Positions 21,200-32,557 of a stretch of 64,000 bases of DNA are shown piece by piece. The stretch lies in assembly GCF_009363855.1 (NCBI RefSeq), contig NZ_CP045423.1:1952001-2016000 (forward strand), written 5' to 3'. Source of the DNA: Microvirga thermotolerans. Lineage in GTDB: Bacteria; Pseudomonadota; Alphaproteobacteria; Rhizobiales; Beijerinckiaceae. Made by a program: the position numbers and the translations under genes. Under the pieces are notes generated by a model. The model was not told the origin of the DNA and did no database searches. It saw nothing but the letters and a program-made list of their open reading frames with translations. The stretch's first letter is position 1, and the number at the start of each line of letters is the position of its first letter.

Positions 21200-22544
21200 C
21201 CTCGATCCAGGTCCACAGGCCCGCGTCGAACCGCTCCATCGCCGTCGAGGCGAGGAGCCACCGGCCCGGATTGTCGGCCACGAAGGCGATCCGGACCGTC
21301 TTGTTCTCCGGAACCTGGACCGTATCCAGGAAATAGGGCTGCCAGCCGTCGTCGAGGGCATGGAGAAGGCGGAAGACGTGGCCGTGCAGGTGGAAGGGCT
21401 GCACGAGGGGCGTTCTGTTGATCAGGGTCAGGACGACGGGCGAGCCGCGCCTGACCTTGAGGAGGGGCGCCGCCGCGTCCCCCGCCGCGCCATTGAGGGT
21501 CCAGGGCGCGGGCTTTCCGTCCTCGCCCTGGATGAGCACGTCCTTGCGGGCCGCCTTCTCCAGGGCGATGGCGCTGGGCAGCTTGCCGTTGGGCGCAAGC
21601 GGCGAGGGCGCCGGGCGCGCCGGGCCCGGATCTCCCGCCGCCGCGATCTCCGCGAGAGGAAAGCCGTTGCCGACGAGGGCAACGACGCGTCCCGTCTCGG
21701 CGGCCCCGGCCGGGAGGTCCACGAGAAGGTCGTAGCGGCTGCCCGGCGCGAGGGGCAGGGAGGCCCGCAGGGGCTCGAACGTGTCCGTCGGCTGCCCGTC
21801 CACGGCGATCACCGTGGCCTTCAGGCCGTCGAAGCGCAGGCGAAAGGCCCGGGCATTGCAGGCATTGGCGAGGCGAAGCCGCACGCGGCCCCCGGGCGGC
21901 GCCTCGACCCGCCACGGCGCCGGCGCGCCGTTGACCGTCAGCAGGTTGCCGAGCCGACCGCCGGGATTCGGGCCCGCGTCCGCAGGAAAGGGTGCGAGGG
22001 CGCCGTCCTCGCCGAGGCTCCAGTCGTCGATCAGGAGCGGGACATCCAGGTCGACCGGCGGCGGGGCAGGCTCCTCGACGACCAGCAGGGCCGACAGGCC
22101 CCGCTCCAGCGGCTCGGCGCTGCGTCCCAGGACGCAGGGGCGGATCAGGAGGGTGCCGGGATCGGGTGGGGTCTGACGGTAGGTAAAGGTCTCGCCCGGA
22201 GCGACAGGAGGCTGCGTGAGCCCTCCGACCCCGTCCATGCCGTTGAGGCCGCGCATGCCCTGGACGTGCAGGCTCAGGGGCAGGGCCGTGCCGTTCCTGA
22301 AGGTGAAGGCGAGGGGGGCGCCTGCCTTGAGCCGGAAGGCGGGGTGAAGGCGGTCGCCCAGGGTCAGGATCTCGGCTTCGGCAGCGGCATCCGGGCGCAG
22401 GCGGCGGCGGCCCGGGGCGGCGACGAGTTCCCCGGGGAGGGGCAGCCAGGGGTCGGAGGCGCCGGGCGCGGCCGTGCCGGACCGACGTCCGAGCCCGAAG
22501 AGCAGCGTTGCGAGACCGGCGGTGGCGGCGCGGCGGGTGATCAT
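21192..22544 (-). CDS. Multicopper-oxidase-like protein lacking most copper ligands
   Basis: Cupredoxin-fold protein of 450 residues with a twin-arginine-like leader (MITRRAATAGLATLLFGLG), so probably periplasmic. It aligns with three-domain multicopper oxidases. Of the four His motifs, HxHG has become HVQG (93-96), WYHxH has become IRPC (134-137) and the C-terminal HCHxxxH is replaced by ASTAMERF (around 432). Only HLHGH (385-389) remains. Oxidase activity is therefore unlikely. The best functional analogy is FtsP/SufI, a Tat-exported division protein with the same fold and no copper. That role is inference. Confidence 0.8.
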
Positions 22545-22730
22545 GCGGCGGAGGCCCTTCTGGCGGCGTTCGGGAGGTCCGGGGTACAGGCTTGAACGCG
22601 AACGGCCAAGTTTTGTTGCTTCCCGGCCGGCCGCAACCCGCAGCCGAACACGAACTTTTTTGATGCGCCCGCCTTCAAGCGTGCTATAGAGCCCCGTCCC
22701 GGACGAGGGGTGCATCGCGCCGCCTCCCGC

Positions 22731-22815
22731 GCGGGCGTGGCGGAATTGGTAGACGCACTGGATTTAGGTTCCAGCGGCGAAAGTCGTGGGGGTTCGAGTC
22801 CCTCCGCCCGCACCA
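22731..22815 (+). tRNA. tRNA-Leu (UAG)
   Basis: An 85-base gene with a seven-bp acceptor (GCGGGCG/CGCCCGC), anticodon stem CTGGA/TCCAG and loop TTTAGGT giving anticodon TAG. The long class II variable arm and T-loop TTCGAGT are present and CCA is encoded. It lies 115 bp upstream of tig in the same direction. Confidence 0.96.
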
Positions 22816-22929
22816 ACTCCGTCTGGGTTGGTCTCCGGACGGCTCCCGCGGGCCTGTTTGACGGCGGCGAGCCGCAACGGCCGGAGCCTGGGACGAAGAT
22901 TTTTTCGAGTAAGCGAAGGCGATATAACC

Positions 22930-24339
22930 ATGCAGGTGACGGAAACTCTGTCCCAAGGCTTGAAGCGAGAATTCAAGGTCGTTCTCCCGGCGACGGAGCT
23001 GGAGCAGCGTCTCAACGACGAGCTGTCGACCCTTAAGGACCGGGTGAGAATCAATGGTTTTCGTCCCGGCAAGGTGCCGGTGGGGCATCTGCGCAGGGTC
23101 TACGGCCGCTCGGTGATGGCCGACGTCGTCCAGAATGCCGTCAACGAGGCCAACCGCCGGATCGTCGAGGACAACAGCCTCAAGCTCGCCCATGAGCCCC
23201 AGGTGAAGCTGCCCGAGAGCAAGGACGAGATCGAGAAGGTCATGGACGCCAAGGGCGATCTCGCCTTCACGGTCGCGCTCGAGGTCCTCCCGGTCTTCGA
23301 GCTGGTCGACCTGTCGGACGTGACGGTGAAGCGCCCCGTCGCCGAGGTGACGGACGCCGAGATCGACGAATCGCTCGAGCGGATGGCCAAGCAGAACCGC
23401 TCCTTCGAGCCCAAGAAGGGCAAGGCCGCGGAGGGCGACCGGGTGGTCGTCGACTTCGTCGGCCGGATCGACGGCGAGGAGTTCCAGGGCGGCAAGGGCG
23501 AGGACATCCGAGTGGAGCTCGGCTCCAACACCTTCATCCCGGGCTTCGAGGACCAGCTCGTCGGCGTGAAGGCCGGCGACACCAAGGTCGTGAAGGTGAC
23601 CTTCCCCGCCAACTACTTGGCGGCGCACCTCGCCGGCAAGGACGCGGAGTTCGACGTCACCGTGAAGGAGGTCGAGGCTCCGGGCGAGCTCAAGATCGAC
23701 GACGAGCTGGCCAAGGGCTTCGGCATGGAGTCCCTGGACAAGCTGAAGGAGGCCATCCGCAGCGCCATCCAGCGGGATTTCGACGCGCAGTCCCGCCGCA
23801 GGGTGAAGAAGGACCTCCTCGACGCCCTGGACGAGAAGTACAGCTTCGAGCTGCCTCCCAGCCTGGTCGAGCAGGAATTCGCCGCGGTCTGGGCGCAGGT
23901 CGAGGGCGACATGCGCGCCAACAACCGCACCTTCGCGGACGAGGGCACCACCGAGGAGGAGGCCCGCGCCGAGTACCGGAAGATCGCGGAGCGCCGCGTC
24001 CGCCTCGGCTTGGTGCTTGCGCAGATCGGCGAGAAGACCGATATCAAGATCTCCGACGACGAGGTCACCCAGGCTCTCGTCGAGCGGGTTCGCCAGTACC
24101 CTGGCCAAGAGAAGCAGGTTTGGGATTTCTACCGCAAGAATCCGCAGGCTCTGGCCGAAATCCGGGCGCCGCTTTTCGAGGAAAAGGTCATCGACCACAT
24201 CCTGTCCCAGGTGAAGGTCGTGGACGAGACCGTTTCCAAGGAAGCGCTGTTCGGCGACGACGAGGGCGAGGAGGGTGCCTCCGAGTCCAAGCCGAAGTCG
24301 AAGGCGAAGGGCGCCAAGAAGACCAGCAAGAGCGAGTAA
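22930..24339 (+). CDS. tig: Trigger factor
   Basis: Ribosome-associated chaperone and prolyl isomerase. The product has 469 residues. The N-terminal ribosome-binding signature is GFRPGKVP. The FKBP-like domain (about 160-245) contains [17 protein letters not shown] and [17 protein letters not shown], and a long helical C-terminal domain ends in an acidic-then-basic Lys-rich tail. It leads the proteostasis cluster tig-clpP-clpX-lon, all on the plus strand. Confidence 0.97.
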   Translation: MQVTETLSQGLKREFKVVLPATELEQRLNDELSTLKDRVRINGFRPGKVPVGHLRRVYGRSVMADVVQNAVNEANRRIVEDNSLKLAHEPQVKLPESKDEIEKVMDAKGDLAFTVALEVLPVFELVDLSDVTVKRPVAEVTDAEIDESLERMAKQNRSFEPKKGKAAEGDRVVVDFVGRIDGEEFQGGKGEDIRVELGSNTFIPGFEDQLVGVKAGDTKVVKVTFPANYLAAHLAGKDAEFDVTVKEVEAPGELKIDDELAKGFGMESLDKLKEAIRSAIQRDFDAQSRRRVKKDLLDALDEKYSFELPPSLVEQEFAAVWAQVEGDMRANNRTFADEGTTEEEARAEYRKIAERRVRLGLVLAQIGEKTDIKISDDEVTQALVERVRQYPGQEKQVWDFYRKNPQALAEIRAPLFEEKVIDHILSQVKVVDETVSKEALFGDDEGEEGASESKPKSKAKGAKKTSKSE

Positions 24340-24376
24340 CGCGCTTTTCGGGCGTCTCGCCGCTTGCATCATCTAC

Positions 24377-24398
24377 CGGCCGCGCATCCGCGCGGCCG
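24377..24398 (+). terminator. GC-rich hairpin between tig and clpP
   Basis: Stem CGGCCGCGC (24377-24385) with GCGCGGCCG (24390-24398) and an ATCC loop, followed by CCTTTGG. The T-run is too short for a strong terminator, and the clpP ribosome binding site follows at once. Partial attenuation or mRNA processing is more likely than full termination. Confidence 0.4.
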
Positions 24399-24417
24399 CC
24401 TTTGGAGCAGTGAGACG

Positions 24418-25050
24418 ATGAGAGACCCGGTTGCGTTGTACAACAACACGCTCGTCCCGATGGTGGTCGAGCAGTCGAATCGCGGAGAGCGCGCGTTCGA
24501 CATCTATTCGCGTCTCCTGCGCGAACGGATTATTTTCCTCACTGGGCCGGTGGAGGACTATTCGGCCTCGCTGATCGTGGCGCAGCTCCTGTTCCTCGAG
24601 GCCGAGAACCCGAAGAAGGAAATCTCCTTCTACATCAACTCGCCGGGCGGGGTGGTGACCTCCGGCCTGTCGATCTACGACACCATGCAGTTCATCCGCT
24701 GCCCCGTCTCGACCCTGTGCGTCGGACAGGCGGCCTCCATGGGCTCGCTCCTCCTGGCCGCCGGCGAGCCGGGGCAGCGGTTTGCCCTCGCCAATGCCCG
24801 AATCATGGTTCACCAGCCCTCGGGCGGCTACCAGGGCCAGGTGACGGACATCATGATCCACGCCCGCGAGAGCGAGGCCCTCAAGCGGCGGCTCAACGAG
24901 ATCTACGTGAGGCACACGGGCCAGGACATCGCCTCCGTCGAGCAGGCCCTGGAGCGCGACAACTTCATGACGGCCGATGCCGCCAAGGAGTTCGGGCTGA
25001 TCGACCAGGTCCTGAGCAAGCGCCCCGAGCCGGCCGCGCCGCAGCCCTGA
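24418..25050 (+). CDS. clpP: ATP-dependent Clp protease proteolytic subunit
   Basis: Serine protease that forms a double heptameric chamber with ClpX or ClpA. It has 210 residues from ATG 24418 ([14 protein letters not shown]). The catalytic serine is S107 ([10 protein letters not shown]) and the histidine is H132 (IMVHQPSGG); the aspartate region near residue 181 is present. It lies 225 bp upstream of clpX, and an inverted repeat in that spacer suggests clpX may have its own control. Confidence 0.97.
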   Translation: MRDPVALYNNTLVPMVVEQSNRGERAFDIYSRLLRERIIFLTGPVEDYSASLIVAQLLFLEAENPKKEISFYINSPGGVVTSGLSIYDTMQFIRCPVSTLCVGQAASMGSLLLAAGEPGQRFALANARIMVHQPSGGYQGQVTDIMIHARESEALKRRLNEIYVRHTGQDIASVEQALERDNFMTADAAKEFGLIDQVLSKRPEPAAPQP

Positions 25051-25184
25051 TTCCGAATTGCTGGGGATAAATTCGGGGCCGGTGCGTCTTTTTGGCGTCC
25101 TGCCCCGTTCCTATTGATCGCTACCCGCTCGCGTGTTTGCATGCGGATTCGGGGCGCGGTCCGATAGGGGGCTCGAAATTTCTA

Positions 25185-25215
25185 AGCGCTGGAACCTTTC
25201 ATTAGCTCCAGCGCT
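25185..25215. promoter_or_regulatory. Inverted repeat in the clpP-clpX spacer
   Basis: Arms AGCGCTGGA (25185-25193) and TCCAGCGCT (25207-25215) are perfect complements with a 13-base centre. There is no T-run after it, so it is not a typical terminator. It lies 60 bp before clpX in an AT-richer patch (TTTCTAAG ... CCTAAACTAAAGG). It could be an operator or a 5'-UTR structure for clpX. Confidence 0.45.
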
Positions 25216-25275
25216 CCTAAACTAAAGGATGCCGGGCCGGCACGAGCCGCCCCGGCGCCGATTGGAGATGTGATA

Positions 25276-26544
25276 ATGACCAAAGCTGGCGGCAACGACT
25301 CCAAGAGCACGCTTTACTGCTCCTTCTGCGGCAAGAGCCAGCACGAGGTTCGCAAGCTGATCGCTGGCCCCACCGTGTTCATCTGCGATGAATGCGTCGA
25401 GCTGTGCATGGACATCATCCGCGAGGAATCCAAGTCGTCGCTGGTGAAATCTCGCGACGGCGTCCCGACCCCGAAGGAGATCAGCCGCGTCCTCGACGAT
25501 TACGTCATCGGCCAGGAGCACGCCAAGAAGGTGCTCTCTGTTGCGGTGCACAATCACTACAAGCGGCTGGCTCACGCGGCAAAGCACAACGACGTGGAGC
25601 TCGCCAAGTCCAACATCCTGCTCATCGGGCCGACCGGCTCGGGCAAGACGCTGCTCGCGCAGACCCTGGCCCGCATCTTGGACGTGCCCTTCACCATGGC
25701 CGATGCCACGACCCTCACCGAGGCCGGCTACGTGGGCGAGGACGTCGAGAACATCATCCTGAAGCTGCTCCAGGCGTCCGACTACAATGTGGAGCGGGCG
25801 CAGCGCGGCATCGTCTACATCGACGAGATCGACAAGATCTCCCGCAAGTCGGACAACCCCTCCATCACCCGCGACGTGTCGGGCGAGGGCGTGCAGCAGG
25901 CCCTTCTGAAGATCATGGAGGGCACGGTGGCCTCCGTTCCGCCCCAGGGCGGACGCAAGCATCCCCAGCAGGAGTTCCTGCAGGTGGACACCACCAACAT
26001 CCTGTTCATCTGCGGCGGCGCCTTCGCGGGGCTGGAGCGGATCATCGCCGGTCGCGGCAAGGGCACGTCCATCGGCTTCGGGGCCACTGTCGAGGCGCCG
26101 GACGACCGCCGGACGGGCGAGATCTTCCGCGGCGTCGAGCCCGAGGACCTGCTGAAGTTCGGCCTCATTCCCGAGTTCGTCGGCCGCCTTCCCGTGCTCG
26201 CGACCCTCGAGGACTTGGACGAGGAGGCCCTGAAGCGCATCCTCCAGGAGCCCAAGAACGCGCTCGTGAAGCAGTACCAGCGCCTGTTCGAGATGGAGAA
26301 CGTGAGCCTGACCTTCCAGGAGGAGGCGCTCACCATGATCGCGCGCAAGGCGATCGAGCGGAAGACCGGCGCGCGCGGCTTGCGCTCCATCATGGAGGGC
26401 ATCCTCCTCGAGACCATGTACGAGCTGCCCGGCCTCGACTCCGTCGAGCAGGTGGTGATCGGTCCCGAGGTGGTCGAAGGGAAGGCCAAGCCCCTCTTCA
26501 TCCACGGCGATCGCGGCGACCAGACCGCGAGCGCCAGCGCCTGA
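25276..26544 (+). CDS. clpX: ATP-dependent Clp protease ATPase subunit ClpX
   Basis: AAA+ unfoldase that delivers substrates to ClpP. The product has 422 residues. The N-terminal zinc domain has C15/C18 (CSFC) and C37/C40 (CDEC). Walker A is GPTGSGKT, Walker B is IVYIDEIDK, and the GFG/IGF pore elements are in the expected region. ATG 25276 is chosen over the GTG at 25270 because TTGGAG is spaced well and [10 protein letters not shown] matches relatives. Confidence 0.98.
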   Translation: MTKAGGNDSKSTLYCSFCGKSQHEVRKLIAGPTVFICDECVELCMDIIREESKSSLVKSRDGVPTPKEISRVLDDYVIGQEHAKKVLSVAVHNHYKRLAHAAKHNDVELAKSNILLIGPTGSGKTLLAQTLARILDVPFTMADATTLTEAGYVGEDVENIILKLLQASDYNVERAQRGIVYIDEIDKISRKSDNPSITRDVSGEGVQQALLKIMEGTVASVPPQGGRKHPQQEFLQVDTTNILFICGGAFAGLERIIAGRGKGTSIGFGATVEAPDDRRTGEIFRGVEPEDLLKFGLIPEFVGRLPVLATLEDLDEEALKRILQEPKNALVKQYQRLFEMENVSLTFQEEALTMIARKAIERKTGARGLRSIMEGILLETMYELPGLDSVEQVVIGPEVVEGKAKPLFIHGDRGDQTASASA

Positions 26545-26571
26545 GGAACAGCATCCGTGCCGGGCGCCGTC

Positions 26572-26601
26572 CTTGAAACCGGGTGCCCGGCACGCCACAT
26601 T
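26572..26601 (+). promoter_or_regulatory. lon: Candidate heat-shock (sigma-32) promoter of lon
   Basis: CTTGAAA at 26572-26578 and CCACATT at 26595-26601 are separated by 16 bp. This resembles the RpoH consensus (CTTGAA, then a C-rich CCCCAT/CYTAT element) and lies 150 bp before lon, a classic heat-shock gene. The -10 match is imperfect, so this is a prediction. Confidence 0.4.
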
Positions 26602-26753
26602 GTCTCTTGCGCGACCGCCGTTCGCTCATCGCTCCGAGGGGCGGCGCCGCGTACCGGACGCAGCCCGTCACAACAGCTTGAGCGTTCCGGTTACCCGTCC
26701 GCAGACCCGCTCAGGGGAGGGGCTCGGCGGACGCTGCGAAAGGATGTCGTCTC

Positions 26754-29183
26754 ATGACACAAACGAAGCCACGTCAGCCTGTCGTCCCAGGCTCGACAGG
26801 AACCTATGCGGTTCTGCCTCTGCGCGACATCGTCGTCTTCCCGCACATGATCGTGCCGCTCTTCGTCGGCCGCGAGAAGTCGATCCGCGCGCTGGAGGAG
26901 GTGGTCAAGGGGGACCGTCACATTCTTCTGGCCACCCAGATCGATGCGACGGACGACGATCCGGCGACGGATGCGATCTACAAGGTCGGTACCCTGGCCA
27001 ACGTGCTCCAGCTCCTGAAGCTGCCCGACGGCACCGTGAAGGTGCTGGTGGAGGGCGCGAGCCGCGCCCGGGTGAAGGCCTATACCCGTACCGACGAATA
27101 CTACGAAGCCGAGGCCGAGGTGCTTCCCGACTCGCTGGGCGACCAGATCGAGGCCGAGGCCCTGGCGCGCTCCGTCGTGTCCGAGTTCGAAAACTACGTC
27201 AAGCTCAACAAGAAGGTCTCGCCGGAGGTCGTCTCCGCGGTGACTCAGATCGACGAGCCCTCCAAGCTCGCCGATACCATCGCCTCGCATCTGGCGATCA
27301 AGATCGCCGACAAGCAGGCGATCCTCGAGATTCCGACCGTCGCCCAGCGGCTCGAAAAGGTGCTCGGCCTGATGGAGAGCGAAATCTCCGTCCTCCAGGT
27401 CGAGAAGCGGATCCGCACCCGCGTGAAGCGTCAGATGGAGAAGACGCAGCGCGAGTACTACCTCAACGAGCAGATGAAGGCGATCCAGAAGGAGCTCGGC
27501 GACGACGAGGGTCGCGACGAGCTGGCCGAGCTCGAAGAGAAGATCGAGAAGACCAAGTTCACCAAGGAAGCCCGGGAGAAGGCGCTCGGCGAGCTCAAGA
27601 AGCTGCGCCAGATGTCGCCCATGTCCGCCGAGGCGACTGTGGTGCGCAACTATCTCGACTGGCTGCTCGGCATTCCGTGGAACCGCCGCTCGAAGATCAA
27701 GAAGGACCTTAAGGCGGCCCAGGACCTGCTCGACGCCGATCACTACGGCCTCGAGAAGGTCAAGGAACGCATCATCGAGTACCTGGCCGTGCAGCAGCGG
27801 GCCAACAAGCTCACGGGGCCGATCCTCTGCCTCGTCGGCCCTCCCGGCGTCGGCAAGACCTCCCTCGGCAAGTCCATCGCCAAGGCGACGGGGCGCGAGT
27901 TCGTCCGCATGTCGCTCGGCGGCGTGAGGGACGAGTCCGAGATCCGCGGCCACCGGCGGACCTATATCGGCTCGATGCCCGGCAAGATCATCCAGTCGAT
28001 GCGCAAGGCCAAGACCTCGAACCCGCTCATCCTGCTCGACGAGATCGACAAGATGGGCATGGACTTCCGCGGCGATCCGTCGGCGGCGCTCCTCGAGGTG
28101 CTCGACCCCGAGCAGAACAACTCGTTCAACGACCATTACCTCGAGGTCGACTACGACCTGTCCAACGTGATGTTCGTGACGACGGCCAACACGCTCAACA
28201 TCCCGGCGCCGCTTCTCGACCGCATGGAGGTGATCCGCATCGCGGGTTACACCGAGGAGGAGAAGGCGGAGATCGCCCGCACGCACCTCATCCCGACCGC
28301 CATGAAGAAGCACGGCCTTGGGGAGAAGGAGTGGTCGATCGACGACGAGGCGCTGCTCATGCTCATCCGGCGCTACACCCGGGAGGCGGGCGTGCGCAAC
28401 CTGGAGCGCGAGATCTCCAACCTGATCCGCAAGGCGGTGAAGGAGATCCTCATCTCCAAGGTCAAGACGGTCGAGGTGACGACCGCCAACCTGCCCGACT
28501 TCCTCGGCCCGCCGCGCTACCGCTACGGCGAGGTGGAGGCGGAGGACACGGTGGGCGTGGTCACCGGCCTTGCCTGGACCGAGGTGGGCGGCGAGCTGCT
28601 CACCATCGAAGGCATCATGATGCCGGGCAAGGGCAAGATGACCGTCACCGGCAATCTCCGCGACGTCATGAAGGAATCGATCTCGGCCGCGGCGTCCTAC
28701 GTCCGCTCCCGGGCCCTGGATTTCGGCGTCGAGCCGCCCCTGTTCGACCGGCGGGACATCCACGTGCACGTGCCGGAAGGCGCGACGCCCAAGGACGGCC
28801 CCTCCGCCGGCATCGCCATGGCGACCGCCATCGTCTCGGTCGTCAGCGGCATTCCGGTCCGCCGCGACATCGCCATGACCGGCGAGGTCACCCTGCGCGG
28901 CCGGGTGCTGCCGATCGGCGGGCTCAAGGAGAAGCTCCTGGCGGCGCTGCGCGGCGGCATCAAGAAGGTCCTGATCCCCGAGGAGAACGCCAAGGATCTG
29001 GTGGACATCCCGGCCAGCGTGAAGAACGGGCTCGAGATCGTGCCCGTCTCCCGCATGGATCAGGTCCTCCAGCACGCCCTGGTGCGCATGCCGGAGCCGA
29101 TCGAGTGGGACGAGGCGGCGAGCCCGAGCCCGACGAAACCGGCCGAGGTCGAAGACGATTCGGTCGGCGTGATCGCCCACTGA
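26754..29183 (+). CDS. lon: ATP-dependent protease Lon
   Basis: Homohexameric AAA+ serine protease that degrades misfolded and regulatory proteins. The 809-residue product has the N-terminal substrate-binding domain ([19 protein letters not shown]). Walker A is GPPGVGKT. The catalytic Ser684 is in KDGPSAG, and the catalytic lysine follows in the [14 protein letters not shown] region. ATG 26754 has AAGGATG-type Shine-Dalgarno sequence upstream. A strong terminator follows. Confidence 0.98.
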   Translation: MTQTKPRQPVVPGSTGTYAVLPLRDIVVFPHMIVPLFVGREKSIRALEEVVKGDRHILLATQIDATDDDPATDAIYKVGTLANVLQLLKLPDGTVKVLVEGASRARVKAYTRTDEYYEAEAEVLPDSLGDQIEAEALARSVVSEFENYVKLNKKVSPEVVSAVTQIDEPSKLADTIASHLAIKIADKQAILEIPTVAQRLEKVLGLMESEISVLQVEKRIRTRVKRQMEKTQREYYLNEQMKAIQKELGDDEGRDELAELEEKIEKTKFTKEAREKALGELKKLRQMSPMSAEATVVRNYLDWLLGIPWNRRSKIKKDLKAAQDLLDADHYGLEKVKERIIEYLAVQQRANKLTGPILCLVGPPGVGKTSLGKSIAKATGREFVRMSLGGVRDESEIRGHRRTYIGSMPGKIIQSMRKAKTSNPLILLDEIDKMGMDFRGDPSAALLEVLDPEQNNSFNDHYLEVDYDLSNVMFVTTANTLNIPAPLLDRMEVIRIAGYTEEEKAEIARTHLIPTAMKKHGLGEKEWSIDDEALLMLIRRYTREAGVRNLEREISNLIRKAVKEILISKVKTVEVTTANLPDFLGPPRYRYGEVEAEDTVGVVTGLAWTEVGGELLTIEGIMMPGKGKMTVTGNLRDVMKESISAAASYVRSRALDFGVEPPLFDRRDIHVHVPEGATPKDGPSAGIAMATAIVSVVSGIPVRRDIAMTGEVTLRGRVLPIGGLKEKLLAALRGGIKKVLIPEENAKDLVDIPASVKNGLEIVPVSRMDQVLQHALVRMPEPIEWDEAASPSPTKPAEVEDDSVGVIAH

Positions 29184-29212
29184 AACTTACGTTACGTCAC
29201 GTTTTTGACGGC

Positions 29213-29242
29213 GCCCCCGGATGCGAATCCGGGGGCTTTTTT
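29213..29242 (+). terminator. Rho-independent terminator of lon
   Basis: Ten-base stem GCCCCCGGAT (29213-29222) and ATCCGGGGGC (29227-29236), GCGA loop, then TTTTTT. It lies 30 bp after the lon stop and separates lon from hup. Confidence 0.93.
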
Positions 29243-29374
29243 CGGTGTGGAACCTTCCAGAATGGCTTGTTTCGGCCGTTTCGGGGCTTGCGTGCGGCCC
29301 AGCTTTGCGCCACACGGTCTCTTTGAAACGGTGGCACACCCAGCGTGGCCGCCGGCATCACTGGAGGATATCAA

Positions 29375-29653
29375 ATGAACAAAGGCGAGCTCGTTGCGGC
29401 CGTCGCCGACAAGGTGGGGCTGTCTCGCGGTCAGGCCGGTGAGGCCATCGACGCCGCTATCGAGGCCATCACCGCCGCGCTCAAGAAGGGCGACGAGGTG
29501 AAGATCGTTGGATTCGGCACCTTCGTGGTGACCAACCGCGCCGCCGGCGAGGCGCGCAACCCGCGCACGGGCGAGAAGGTGAAGGTTCCGGCCTCCAAGA
29601 CCCCCAAGTTCCGCGCGGGTGCGGGCCTGAAGGAAGCCGTGAACGGCAAGTAA
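29375..29653 (+). CDS. hupB: DNA-binding protein HU
   Basis: Small histone-like nucleoid protein of 92 residues that bends DNA as a dimer. The start MNKGELVAAVADKVGLSRGQ, the GFGTF turn and the DNA-binding arm RNPRTGEKVKVPASKTPKFR are all canonical. ATG 29375 follows CTGGAGGATATCAA, an excellent ribosome binding site. It sits between two strong terminators, so it is monocistronic. Confidence 0.97.
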   Translation: MNKGELVAAVADKVGLSRGQAGEAIDAAIEAITAALKKGDEVKIVGFGTFVVTNRAAGEARNPRTGEKVKVPASKTPKFRAGAGLKEAVNGK

Positions 29654-29679
29654 CCCTTCACAGGCGATCTTTTCTTGCC

Positions 29680-29720
29680 GAGAAGGCCGACCGCGCTTGC
29701 GTTGTCGGCCTTCTCTTTTT
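29680..29720 (+). terminator. Rho-independent terminator of hupB
   Basis: A 12-bp stem GAGAAGGCCGAC (29680-29691) with GTCGGCCTTCTC (29704-29715), a 12-base loop, then TTTTT. It is placed between hupB and tRNA-Val. Confidence 0.92.
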
Positions 29721-29737
29721 ATGTCAGGCGCAGACGA

Positions 29738-29813
29738 GGGCGGTTAGCTCAGCTGGTAGAGCATCGGTTTTACACACCGCAGGTCGGGGGTTCGAACCCC
29801 TCACCGCCCACCA
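29738..29813 (+). tRNA. tRNA-Val (UAC)
   Basis: A 76-base gene with acceptor GGGCGGT/ACCGCCC, D arm GCTC...GAGC, anticodon loop TTTACAC (anticodon TAC), T arm with TTCGAAC, and encoded CCA. The anticodon stem is TCGGT/ACCGC, so the 27-43 pair is a T-C mismatch; the other four pairs are sound. Probably functional. Confidence 0.94.
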
Positions 29814-30088
29814 TTCTCCCCACGCCCGATCCCTGTCCCGTCCCTCTTCCCCCATAGCCTTCGACTGCATGCCGGGGCGGCCCTGGGGGATGCCGCCCGG
29901 CCGCGATGGACAGGACGATCCGCTTCCCCGATGCAGGCATGCCCGTCGTGGACCGAGCCGGCTCCGAGCCCGCCCTGGATTCGCCCGACCGGGCGGCGCG
30001 CGATTCCTGGGCCACGATCCGCACGGATCGCTTGACAGAACCCGGGGGCGACCTTAAACCGCCCCACACCGCTTCGGCGGTTCCATGC

Positions 30089-30165
30089 GCGGGCGTAGCT
30101 CAGTCGGTTAGAGTGCCGGCCTGTCACGCCGGAGGTCGCGGGTTCGAGCCCCGTCGCCCGCGCCA
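30089..30165 (+). tRNA. tRNA-Asp (GUC)
   Basis: A 77-base gene with acceptor GCGGGCG/CGCCCGC, anticodon stem CCGGC/GCCGG around CTGTCAC (anticodon GTC), T-loop TTCGAGC, discriminator G and encoded CCA. The 275 bp between it and tRNA-Val show no convincing gene. Confidence 0.96.
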
Positions 30166-30365
30166 TTGACGGCCAGAAGAGCCGCACCTTCTCCCCTCCG
30201 GCCATTCGCCTCGTTGCCTGCCGTCGCGGCGGAATCCGCCGCTCATGGCCCGCGAAGCTCCGCCCTGCAGGCTGTCCCTGAGGCGCTGCGGCATAATTTT
30301 TCGCCTCCCGGTGAAGCAAAACCGGCAAGCTCGACGTTATCGGCCATCAGGAGAGGCGTCGTTCC

Positions 30366-30815
<450 letters not shown>

Positions 30816-30984
30816 TTTTGAAACGTTCTTTTGCGGCACCGCAAACACTTGTCAGGGAAGGGGATCTCGGCTAAGCCTCCCCCCGCAATCCATGTGTGTC
30901 GCAGGGCCTTTCAATAGGCCGTCTGCGGCTTAATTTCATGGTTTGGCGCCGGCTTCGTACCGGTTTTGTTCCTTTAGGTGTCGC

Positions 30985-31350
30985 ATGACGAATCTCCTCG
31001 CCGACTACCTGCCTCTCGTGATCTTCATCGGCGTGTCGCTCCTGATCGGGGTGGCGCTGCTCGTGGCGCCGTTCATCGTCGCCTACAGCCGTCCCGACAC
31101 GGAAAAGCTTTCGGCCTACGAGTGCGGGTTCAACGCCTTCGACGATGCCCGCATGAAGTTCGACGTGCGGTTCTACCTGGTCGCGATCCTCTTCATCATC
31201 TTCGACCTCGAGGTGGCGTTCCTGTTCCCTTGGGCCATCACCTTCGGAACCCTGGGCTGGTTCGGCTTCGTCTCGATGATGATCTTCCTGGCCGTGCTCA
31301 CGGTCGGATTCGTTTATGAGTGGAAGAAGGGAGCTCTGGAATGGGATTGA
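30985..31350 (+). CDS. nuoA: NADH-quinone oxidoreductase subunit A
   Basis: Membrane subunit of complex I, 121 residues, with three membrane helices. The conserved [39 protein letters not shown] segment lies around residues 45-85. ATG 30985 is chosen over an upstream ATG at 30943 because [11 protein letters not shown] matches relatives. First of 14 contiguous nuo genes; its end overlaps the nuoB start by 10 bp. Confidence 0.97.
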   Translation: MTNLLADYLPLVIFIGVSLLIGVALLVAPFIVAYSRPDTEKLSAYECGFNAFDDARMKFDVRFYLVAILFIIFDLEVAFLFPWAITFGTLGWFGFVSMMIFLAVLTVGFVYEWKKGALEWD

Positions 31351-31925
31351 TCGCCGATAACCGGGCTCCTCTCGTCGCTCCGGCTCCGAAGGGTGTCATC
31401 GATCCCGCCACGGGACTGCCCGTAGGATCGACGGATCCCTATTTCGTCTCGATCAAGGACGAGCTGTCCGACAAGGGCTTCCTCGTCACCTCCACCGAGG
31501 ACCTGATCACGTGGGCGCGCACCGGCTCGCTCATGTGGATGACCTTCGGCCTGGCGTGCTGCGCGGTCGAGATGATGCAGATGTCGATGCCCCGCTACGA
31601 TGCGGAGCGGTTCGGCTTCGCTCCGCGCGCCTCGCCGCGCCAGTCGGACGTGATGATCGTCGCCGGCACCCTGACCAACAAGATGGCGCCCGCGCTCCGC
31701 AAGGTCTACGACCAGATGCCCGAGCCGCGCTACGTCATCTCCATGGGTTCCTGCGCCAATGGCGGCGGCTACTACCACTATTCCTATTCCGTCGTGCGCG
31801 GCTGCGACCGCATCGTGCCCGTCGACATCTACGTGCCCGGATGCCCGCCCACCGCGGAGGCGCTGCTCTATGGCGTCCTGCTTCTCCAGAAGAAGATCCG
31901 CCGCACGGGTACCATCGAGCGCTGA
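31341..31925 (+). CDS. nuoB: NADH-quinone oxidoreductase subunit B
   Basis: Peripheral-arm subunit (194 residues) that carries cluster N2, the terminal [4Fe-4S] centre donating electrons to quinone. The ligands are the tandem cysteines in [10 protein letters not shown], the cysteine in MGSCANGG and the one in [11 protein letters not shown]. The start ATG 31341 lies inside the end of nuoA, with AAGGGAG upstream, implying coupling. Confidence 0.97.
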   Translation: MGLIADNRAPLVAPAPKGVIDPATGLPVGSTDPYFVSIKDELSDKGFLVTSTEDLITWARTGSLMWMTFGLACCAVEMMQMSMPRYDAERFGFAPRASPRQSDVMIVAGTLTNKMAPALRKVYDQMPEPRYVISMGSCANGGGYYHYSYSVVRGCDRIVPVDIYVPGCPPTAEALLYGVLLLQKKIRRTGTIER

Positions 31926-31937
31926 GAAGGTCATCGC

Positions 31938-32540
31938 ATGAGTGCTGAACTGCAGGCCCTGAGCGATCACATCGCCTCGTCCCTCGGCGAGGCGGTGACG
32001 GCGCGCGAGATCGCCTACGGCGAGCTGACCCTCGTCGTTCGCGGGCAGGACATCGTCAGGGCGGTCACGTTCCTGCGCGACGACCCGCAATGCCGCTTCG
32101 TCTCCTTCATCGACATCTGCGGCGCCGACTATCCGGGGCGGGAAAAGCGCTTCGACGTGGTCTACCACTTCCTGTCTCCCTACCTGAACCGGCGCATCCG
32201 CCTGAAGGTGGAAACGGACGAGGTGACTCCCGTCCCGTCCGTGTCCGGCATCTTCCCGGCGGCGAACTGGTTCGAGCGCGAGGCCTACGACCTCTACGGG
32301 ATCCTGTTCTCCGGGCACCCGGACCTGCGCCGCATCCTGACCGATTACGGCTTCGAGGGCTTCCCCCTGCGCAAGGACTTCCCGCTCACGGGCTTCGTCG
32401 AGGTCCGCTACGACGAAGGCCAGGGCCGCGTGGTCTACGAGCCGGTGAAACTCAGCCAGGAATTCCGCAACTTCGATTTCCTCTCGCCGTGGGAGGGGAC
32501 GGACTACATCCTGCCCGGCGACGAGAAGGCGAAGGCCTGA
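31938..32540 (+). CDS. nuoC: NADH-quinone oxidoreductase subunit C
   Basis: Peripheral-arm subunit of 200 residues near the quinone site. The 30-kDa subunit signature [20 protein letters not shown] is present around residues 113-132, and the tail has [14 protein letters not shown]. NuoC and NuoD are separate genes here, as in most alphaproteobacteria, unlike the fused nuoCD of E. coli. Confidence 0.97.
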   Translation: MSAELQALSDHIASSLGEAVTAREIAYGELTLVVRGQDIVRAVTFLRDDPQCRFVSFIDICGADYPGREKRFDVVYHFLSPYLNRRIRLKVETDEVTPVPSVSGIFPAANWFEREAYDLYGILFSGHPDLRRILTDYGFEGFPLRKDFPLTGFVEVRYDEGQGRVVYEPVKLSQEFRNFDFLSPWEGTDYILPGDEKAKA

Positions 32541-32557
32541 GGCGGAGAGGACAGCGC

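Noticed and set aside
29814-30088. Small ORFs between tRNA-Val and tRNA-Asp
   Set aside because: The frames have no ribosome binding site or recognisable features, and one reads into the tRNA-Asp gene.
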